In this document: positions 56,606 through 64,000 of the stretch, one piece after another | Position numbering within the stretch: position 1 is the stretch's first letter | How the letters are laid out: the number at the start of each line of letters is the position of its first letter | NCBI RefSeq assembly: GCF_000208745.1 | Contig: NC_030859.1 | Location: 9,388,376 to 9,452,375 of the forward strand | Direction of reading: 5' to 3' | DNA from: Theobroma cacao | Taxonomy: Eukaryota > Streptophyta > Magnoliopsida > Malvales > Malvaceae | Length of the DNA: 64,000 nucleotides | Notes under the pieces: model-generated | Database searches by the model: none | What the model was told of the DNA's origin: nothing | What the model saw: only the letters and a program-made list of their open reading frames with translations | Translations under genes and position numbers: made by a program

Positions 56606-59600
56606 TGTACAACCCGACCCTATAAACGCATGTCATGATATACATGCACTGAGTAGCATGTTATTACGCTAGGAAAGTCTCTAAGAATAGACGAAACCCA
56701 GTATTATACTTAACGGTACACTTGAGTGGATTTAACCTCGAACTAGTTTAAATAGGAATCGTAGGATGAAATTTAATATTTTACAGTCGAAGAATGACTA
56801 AAAATGATTGTTCGGAGTTCAAGGGTTCATTTGGGGTAAAATTGAAAATTTTGATGTTTAGGGGCAAAATCATTATTTTGCCACCTAAGATAATAATTTG
56901 ATCATGGAGTGAAATTTTTGACCAAGATTAATTATTTGGAGTATAATTTAATGATAGGAAGTGAAAAATTTCAATTCTAACAATTTTCGGAACATAGGGG
57001 CAAAACGGTAATTTTATCGTTTTGGGGTAAAAACCGTAATTTTCACCACCCAAAACTTGTCAAAATCATAGGATTTATTTGTTTTTGGTATGAATAACTA
57101 TGGTATTGTAAGTGGTGAAAAATTGAAGTTTAAAAGATGAAATTTAAAAAACGGACCAACGGGAAAGTGACACATGGCATTTTTTTTAATGATTTAATAT
57201 TATTTTAATGAAAAGTCAGCCCATTTAAATCCCATATTAAGTGATGGCCAGCCATAAGGAGAGAACAAGAAAGAAAATAGAGAGGAAAAGAAGAAAAGAG
57301 AAAAACCAAAGGGAAACTAGAAAATTCAAAGGGGAAATCGCGTTTTTCGTCTGTCTACGCGTCTAACGGTAAGATTTTTCGACTTTAGCTTGATTTCTAC
57401 CTTTCCTATGCCTTTATTTCCATTTAGCATGCTTGAGGAGAGAGATCAAAAAGTGATATCAAGGGCTGGATGAAATTCAAGGGAGAGGAATTTGAATTTT
57501 TTAGGTTTTGATTTTTAGTTAAATTGATAGTTTTAGTTAGTTAAATGTGTATAGAAATCAAATTGGGCAAGAAAGCATGAAATTTTCACAATACCCACCC
57601 TTGGCCAAATATGCATTGATGTACAATGATGATGAACTGATTTTTATTCTAAGAGGAATGAAGAGAAAATGATGAAAAATGGTTAAATGTGATAGAAAAA
57701 CAAAGTGGAAAATTAACCGAGTAAATGCCCCATTTTTGGCCAAATTTTCCAAGGAGGAAAGTGAGCTGATTTTGGTGATTTTACTGAGTTATTGACTGAT
57801 ATTTAATGGTTAGAAATGTTGGAAAGAAAATGGGACAATTTAGAGCTAAAATGGAGTGTGTTAGCAATTTAACAGGTAAAGTGCCAAAAATAGGTTAATA
57901 CCGCGTTTAAGCCGTTTTAGGCTATTGCATTTCATACCATGCATTAGTATAGGATATAAGTCAATTATACAGTGATTTAGCATCAATGTGGTGAATTGGG
58001 TAAATTTTGCAATGTGTTTAGGAGGAGAGCCTTCTGGTAAAGGTAAGGAAGTCTAACCCGACGAACAGTGATCGGGACACCTAGAAAGCATTTAGTTTGT
58101 ACAAACGGTGAGTAAACCTATTATTATTGTAAATTATCTAGAGTTTATTTTTAAATGCTCTTTATGTATTTTATGAAACGAAAATGAGATTAAAACGGGA
58201 TTTTTAATGTTTTAGAAATAAATGTGACAAATAAAAATATATTGTGTTGATTATGAAATTGAGTAATTGGAGGCTGTCAATTATTTTGAAATATATATTT
58301 TACTATGAATGGCTTATGATATATGAGTATATGTGGCTATATTTTATAATTGCATTGGGAATAAATGTAAGCTGTTTTTACTATGTAGGCTGGGTAAATA
58401 AATAAAAGCCATGTTATATTGTCGAAATTTTATTAAAATTGATGGTTTAGTCACTACAGTGACGGGTTTCCGTGGACTGCCTATTAGAGGGGCATGGTAA
58501 ACCCAGTTATGTAATTACTTCAGTTGTAGAGGCGATGAGGGTTGTAAAACCCGACCCTATAAACACATGTCATAATATACAGGCACTGAGTAGCATGTTA
58601 TTATGCTAGGAAAGTCCTTAAGAATAGACGAAACCCGATATTGTACCTAACGGTACACTTGAATTGATTTAACCTCGAGCTAGTTCAAATAGAAATCGTA
58701 GGATGAAATTTAACATTTTATAGTCAAGGAATGACTAAAAATGATTGTTCGGAGTTCGAGGGTTCATTTGGGGAAAAATTGAAAATTTTGATGTTTAGGG
58801 GCAAAATTGTAATTTTTCCACCCATGGACAAAATTTGAGATTTTGAGAGAATTTAGATCAAATTTGACAAATTGGAGAATGGTATGAGTATAAGGGATGA
58901 AAAATATGTCTATGGGCAATTTTTCAGTTTTTTGGGCAAAAATGTAATTTTTCACTTTTACGGGGGCAAAAGTGTAAATTTAAAAAATTACTCCACCGAG
59001 ACTTTGGATAAGTCTGAGAATTTTATCTAAGCTATGGATATGTGGGACAAGTGTATGGTGAAAATTTGGAAACAAATGGATGAAATTTTAAAAATGGGCC
59101 AATGGGAAAGTGACATGTGGCATTTTTTTAATGATATAATATTATTTTAATGAAAAGTCAGCCCATTTAAACCCCATTTTAAGTGATGTCCGGCCATAAG
59201 GAAGAACAAGAGAGGAAATAGAGAGGAAAGGAAGAAAAGAAAGAAAACAAAGCGAAACTAGAAAAATTCAAAGGGGAATTCGCGTTTTTCGCCTGTTTAC
59301 GCATCTAACGGTAAGATTTTTCGACTTTAGCTTGATTTCTAGCTTTCCTATGCCTTTGTTTCCATTTAGCATGCTTGAGGAGAGAGATCTAACAGTGACA
59401 TCAAGGGCTGGATGAATTTCTAGGGGAGAGATTTTGAAATTTTTAGGTTTTGATTTTTAGTTAAATTGGTAGTTTTAGTTAGTTAAATGTGTTTAGAAAT
59501 TAAATTTGGCAAGAAAGCATTAAATTTTCACAATACCCACCCTTGGCCGAATCTGAAATGAGGTACAATGATGATGATCTGATTTTTATTCTAAGAGAAA

Positions 59601-62227
59601 TGAAGAGAAAATGATAAAAAATGGTTAAATGTGATAGAAAAACAAAGTAGAAAATTTACCGAGTTAATGTTCCATTTTTGGCCGAATATTTCAAGGAGGA
59701 AAGTGAACTGATTTTGGTGATTTTAGAAGGTTATTGGCTGATATTTAATGGTTAGAAATGTTGGAGAGAGAATGGGACGATTTAGAGCTAAAATGGAGCG
59801 CGTCAGCAATTTATCGGGTAAAGTGCCAAAAATAGGTTAATACCGCATTTAAGCCATTTTTGGCTATTGCATTTCATACCATGCATTAGTATAGGATTTA
59901 AGTCAAATATATAGTGATTTAGCATTAATGTGATGAATTGAGTAAATTTTTACAATGTGTCTAGGAGGAGAACCTTCCGATAAAGGCAAGGAAATCGTAC
60001 CCGATGAGTAGTTATTGGGGCACCTAAAAAGCAATTAGTTTGTACAAACGGTGAGTAAACCTATTATTATTGTAAATTATCTAGAGTTTATTTTTAAATG
60101 ATCTTTATGGATTTTATGAAATGAAAATGAGATTAAAATGGGATTTTTGATGTTTTAGAAATAAATGTGACAAATAAAAAATATATTGTGTTGATTATGA
60201 AATTGAGTAATTGGAGGCTGACAATTATTTTGAGATATATATTTTCCTATGAATGGCTTATGAAATATGAGTATATGTGGCTATATTTGATAAATTGCAT
60301 TGGGAATTTATGTAAGCTGTTTTTACTATGCAGGCTGGATAAATAAATAAAAGCCACGTTATACTGTCGAAATTTTATTAAAATTGGTGGGTTAGTCACT
60401 ACAGTGATGGGTTTCCGTGGACTACCTATTAGAGGGGCACGATAAACCTGGTTATATAGTTATTTTGGTTGTAGAGGCAAGGAGGGTAACTCTCGGGGTA
60501 GTATTAGAGCTCACTTCACGTCGAACCCCCACGTGAATGTGTAACTCGGCCAATGCCAAGGAACGATTTGTTTTAAAAATAAAAATGTGTTTCACATGTA
60601 AATGTTATAACAACCTTGGCGGACTCGGTTAGATGCCTCGGCCAAGGTATCCCCGATGATTAGTTTTGGCTTGAGCCTTGTTTTCTTTTATAAAAGACAT
60701 AAGCCTTAACAACTGTTTTGGTAAATTACAAATATTTTATGGTTTAAGAAATAAATTGAAAACATTATGAAATGGTTTGTGATTTGTTGTTTAAACTTGC
60801 CTCTCTGTTACTCGCCTTTAGATATTTATGATAATGTCTGTTTACTTATTGGGATTGCAAAATCTCACCCACCTCATTTCCAAATATTTCAGGTCTGTGG
60901 TAGCTTGTAGATACCCAATTTTGTCGAGGATTCCAGTTGACATCTCTACCACACAAACAGTAGGTTTCTAGCACCAACACTAGGTGTATTTTGTGCCACT
61001 TGTCATTGTAACCATTATTGTACATTATAACTTAGTAAATTTTTGTATGTATGAATTTATTTTACTTACACATTACAAAATATTTCTTACACGTGTTTCT
61101 ATAAATATTGTTTTATATAAAAATACTATATTTTAATCAATATTTTGAATAGTGATATTTGTCTATAAATCTTTTTTTTTTAAAATTTTTTTTGGATTTA
61201 TTTGAGTCGAAAACGATTGCAAATTGTTTAAAATAGAATGTTTAAAAATGATTGCTCACAGAAAGGCAAGAAACTGATATGTAAGCCTTGCGGAGTTTTG
61301 ATTGGCATTTCGGGTAATGAGTGTCAATTGGGACGTCGCGGGGGTTGTCATGGGCTTGAGGGAGGTTCTGGGTCGTGACAAGGGTAACTCCCGGGGTAGT
61401 ATTAGAGCTCACTTCACGTCGAACCCCCACGTGAATGTGTAACTCGGCCAACGCCAAGGAACGACTTGTTTTAAAAATAAAAATGTGTTTCACATGTAAA
61501 TATCTTAACAACCTTGGCAGACTCAGTTAGATGCCTCGACCAAGGTATCCCCGAGGATTAATTTTGGCTTGAGCCCTATTTTTAATAAAAGTTAGAAGCC
61601 TTAACAATTGTTTTGGTAAATTACAAGTATTTTATGGTTTAAGAAATAAATTGAAAACCTTATGAAATGGTTTGTGATATGTTGTTTAAACTTGCCTCCA
61701 TTTTACTCGCCTTTAGATATTTATGATAATGTCTGTTTACTCATTAGGATTGAAAAATCTCACCCACCTCCTTTCCAAATATTTCAGGCCTGTGGTAGCT
61801 TGTAGATACCCGATTTTGTCGAGGATTCCAGTTGACCCTTCTATCTCACAGACAGTAGGTTACTAGCACCAACACTGGGTGTATTTTGGGCCACTTGTCA
61901 TTGTAATTATTATTGTACATTATAACTTTGTAAATTTTTGTATGTATGAATTTATTTTCCTTACACGTTACAAAAGATTATTTATACGTGTTTCTATTTT
62001 ATATTGTTTTATATAAAAAAATGATATATTTTTGTCTTTTGATTTACTTGAGCCAGAAACGACTGATAATTGTTTAAAATGGAATATTTAAAAACGATTG
62101 CTCACAAGAAAGGCAAGAAACTGATATGTAAGCCTTGCAGGGTTCTGATTGGCATTCCGGGTAATGAGTGTCAATTGGGACGTCGCGGCGGTTGTCATGG
62201 GCCTGAGGGAGGTTTCGGGTCGTGACA
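56606..62227 (+). mobile_element. Solo LTR, group D, with nested solo LTR
   Basis: It begins TGTACAACCCGACC and ends GGGTCGTGACA, with TSD TGCCA at 56601-56605 and 62228-62232. Its own parts, 56606-58542 and 61386-62227, total about 2.8 kb. The donor-like GGTGAGTAA is at 58107 and TTTCAG at 61782. No gene is seen. Confidence 0.93.
58543..61380 (+). mobile_element. Solo LTR, group D, innermost
   Basis: It begins TGTAAAACCCGACC and ends GGGTCGTGACA, 2838 bp, with TSD AGGGT at 58538-58542 and 61381-61385. It is very similar to its host LTR at 56606-62227. No gene is seen. Confidence 0.94.
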
Positions 62228-63393
62228 TGCCATGTCATGCTATTGCAAATTCTATTGTATGGTGGGTTTAACTTGCTGCAGTGGGCGAGTTCTATGGACC
62301 AGCCTATTAGAGGGGCACGAAATCCAGTTATATTCATACCTCGATCGGAGAGGCGCGTAGGGTATATCCTAGGGTATGGTTAGAGTTCATGTCAAGCCGA
62401 ACCACCTCGTGATGATGAACTCCGCTAATGCCAAGGAATGGCTGTGTTTTAAAACGAAATAAAGATATGTTTTACGTGTATACGAAAATTTTAATAGCCT
62501 TGGTGGGCTCGAGTGTACGCCTCTGATCAAGGTGTCATCGAGTACTATTTGATGGCGTGAGCCAAATGTTTATGAAACTCATAAGCCTTAATGAGAAATT
62601 AAATGAAATACAACCGTTTACATAGGTTGGGATGAATTTTTAAATTGTGAAATACGTAATGTGATGGGATATTTTGATTGTCTCATTTTACTCGGCTTTA
62701 GCTGATTTAAATGATGTTTGTTTACTCACTGGGATTTTATAATCTCACCACCCTCCTTTCCACCTATTTCAGGCTCAGAATAGACTGTAGATAGCTGATA
62801 TCGTCGAGGACTATAGTTGGACTTGCATCATCCAAAAACTGTAGGTTCATTTCTTTTGATACTTTTGGTCATTCGTGGGCCCACGTATCATTATAAATTA
62901 AATCTTATACTTTGGTTATCTGTATTACAGTATGAATGAATTTATTTAGCTTTTAAGCTACAAAAGTTATTTACCAGTAACTCTATAAATATAGTTTTAT
63001 AAGAAAATAGAATATTTTATTGAATACTTTTGTTATATTCAAATAGATATAGTTTCACTATAAATGAATGTTTTGGACATCTAAATTCATTTTTGATTAT
63101 GAAATATGTGTTTTCCACTTGTATACTACATTTTTAACTGGTTTCAAGATTAGTGTGGAAAAATGACCAAAATGCCCCTATAAGACAAAAATTATTTTTC
63201 TATTGTTTTGATTTGGAAATAGTTTATATCCTATCAAAACATGTTATTTTACAACTGTTGATCACAAGGGAGGTGAGAAAATTCATATTAAAGCCTTGCG
63301 AGGTTCCGATCGGCATTTCGGGGGATGAATGTCTATCGAGACATCGCGACAGTTGTCACGAGCTTGAAGAGAGTATTGGGTCATGGCAGTTGT

Positions 63394-64000
63394 TGTCACG
63401 ACCCGGAATTCCCCATCGAGCCCGTGACAATTGCCGCGAAGCCTCGACAAACATTCTTCACCCCGAATGTCGATCGAAACCTCGCAAGGCTCTCGTATTA
63501 GCTTTCGCACTTCCCCGGTGAGCAATAGTTATCAAATAATCAAAATACGAAGGATTACAAATCATTTCCAAATCATAACATAACATTTTTTTTTTGCTCA
63601 CAAGGGCATTTTTGTCATTTTTGTCGAAAACCTCGAAACTTGCTAAAAATGTAGTAGGTAAGCCGAAAATATATATTTAATGATTTAAAAAAAATTAAGT
63701 ATCTAAAACGTTCATTTGAAAGCAAATTGTTGACAACTAGTACTATTCAAAAATAATAAATAAAATATTCTATTTTCTCATAAAATAAATTTTTATAGAA
63801 ATATTCGTAAATAATTTTTCGCACATGAACGTAAAGTAAAAATTGTATGAATAGAAATACAGATAACCAAAATATAAGTTTTGATCTGCAATGACACGTG
63901 GGCTCCAATTGACCAAGAGGATGTAAGACTGTGAACTCTTACTTTCTATAATGCAGTTCCGAGCTTAGTTCTCGTCCTACTCGACTATCTACAAACTGTC
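63394..64000 (-). mobile_element. Group D LTR, minus strand, cut by window end
   Basis: It begins TGTCACGACCCGG, the reverse complement of the group D end, and runs as the reverse of that group to the window end. It abuts the TSD of the solo LTR ending at 63388. The far end and its TSD are outside the window. Confidence 0.85.

Larger units (their letters stand above)
54271..63388 (+). mobile_element. Solo LTR with two nested solo LTRs, mixed type
   Basis: It begins TGTGATACCCC and ends GGGTCATGGCA, with TSD GTTGT at 54266-54270 and 63389-63393. Its own parts, 54271-56605 and 62233-63388, total about 3.5 kb. The first half matches the LTR at 40859; the second half matches the group D LTRs. 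A purine-rich, repetitive stretch occupies 55010-55880. No gene is seen. Confidence 0.9.

Overview
This window looks like heterochromatic, repeat-only DNA from a flowering plant, probably a dicot. I find no host gene, tRNA, rRNA or CRISPR. It is AT-rich, and everything I can identify is retrotransposon: plant-type Ty3/Gypsy lineages (Athila and a Tekay/Del-like chromovirus), a Sirevirus-like Ty1/Copia element, a plant L1-type LINE with a DUF4283 ORF1, and many long solo LTRs. Lineage names come from motif recognition by eye, not from a database search. The species cannot be named from the sequence.

The layout is a set of insertions inside insertions, and most borders are proven by matching target-site duplications (TSDs). 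On the left, 1-1042 is the 3' part of a long LTR, and 1043-2657 is a minus-strand chromovirus fragment (decayed gag, primer site, short LTR). An Athila element on the minus strand spans 2658-52911 (TSD AGTGA). Its own sequence is only about 12 kb; the rest is later insertions. Its 3' LTR (left) holds a Tekay/Del-like chromovirus at 3291-23892 (TSD AAATC), whose RNase H region is split by a Sirevirus-like Copia element at 9139-19321 (TSD TGTAT). Its ORF downstream of pol is split by a solo LTR at 26598-32736 (TSD GTAAC), which carries an ORF1-only LINE at 26905-30479. Its 5' LTR (right) is split by a minus-strand solo LTR at 40433-51874 (TSD ATCTA). That one contains solo LTRs at 40859-43787 (CTGAA) and 44928-50637 (TCATA), and the latter contains another at 47163-50159 (CGCGG).

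Right of the Athila element, 52919-54270 is the 3' end of a second, older Sirevirus-like element. Its LTR is interrupted by three concentric plus-strand solo LTRs: 54271-63388 (GTTGT), 56606-62227 (TGCCA) and 58543-61380 (AGGGT). From 63394 to the window end lies the edge of a minus-strand LTR of the same kind as the innermost ones.

There are two groups of long LTRs. Group A (the chromovirus LTR and relatives) carries a block rich in GTGCAC and GATGTGGGG and, in some copies, an array of short TTCTCGCTGCAGCGAGAA-like palindromes. Group D ends in GGGTCGTGACA. The LTR at 54271-63388 begins like one group and ends like the other. All coding regions are broken by stops and frameshifts, so no element here looks autonomous. 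Points worth follow-up are the same plant-transposon domain downstream of pol in both the Copia and the Athila element, intron-like splice signals inside the long LTRs, palindrome arrays, chimeric LTRs and the ORF1-only LINE.
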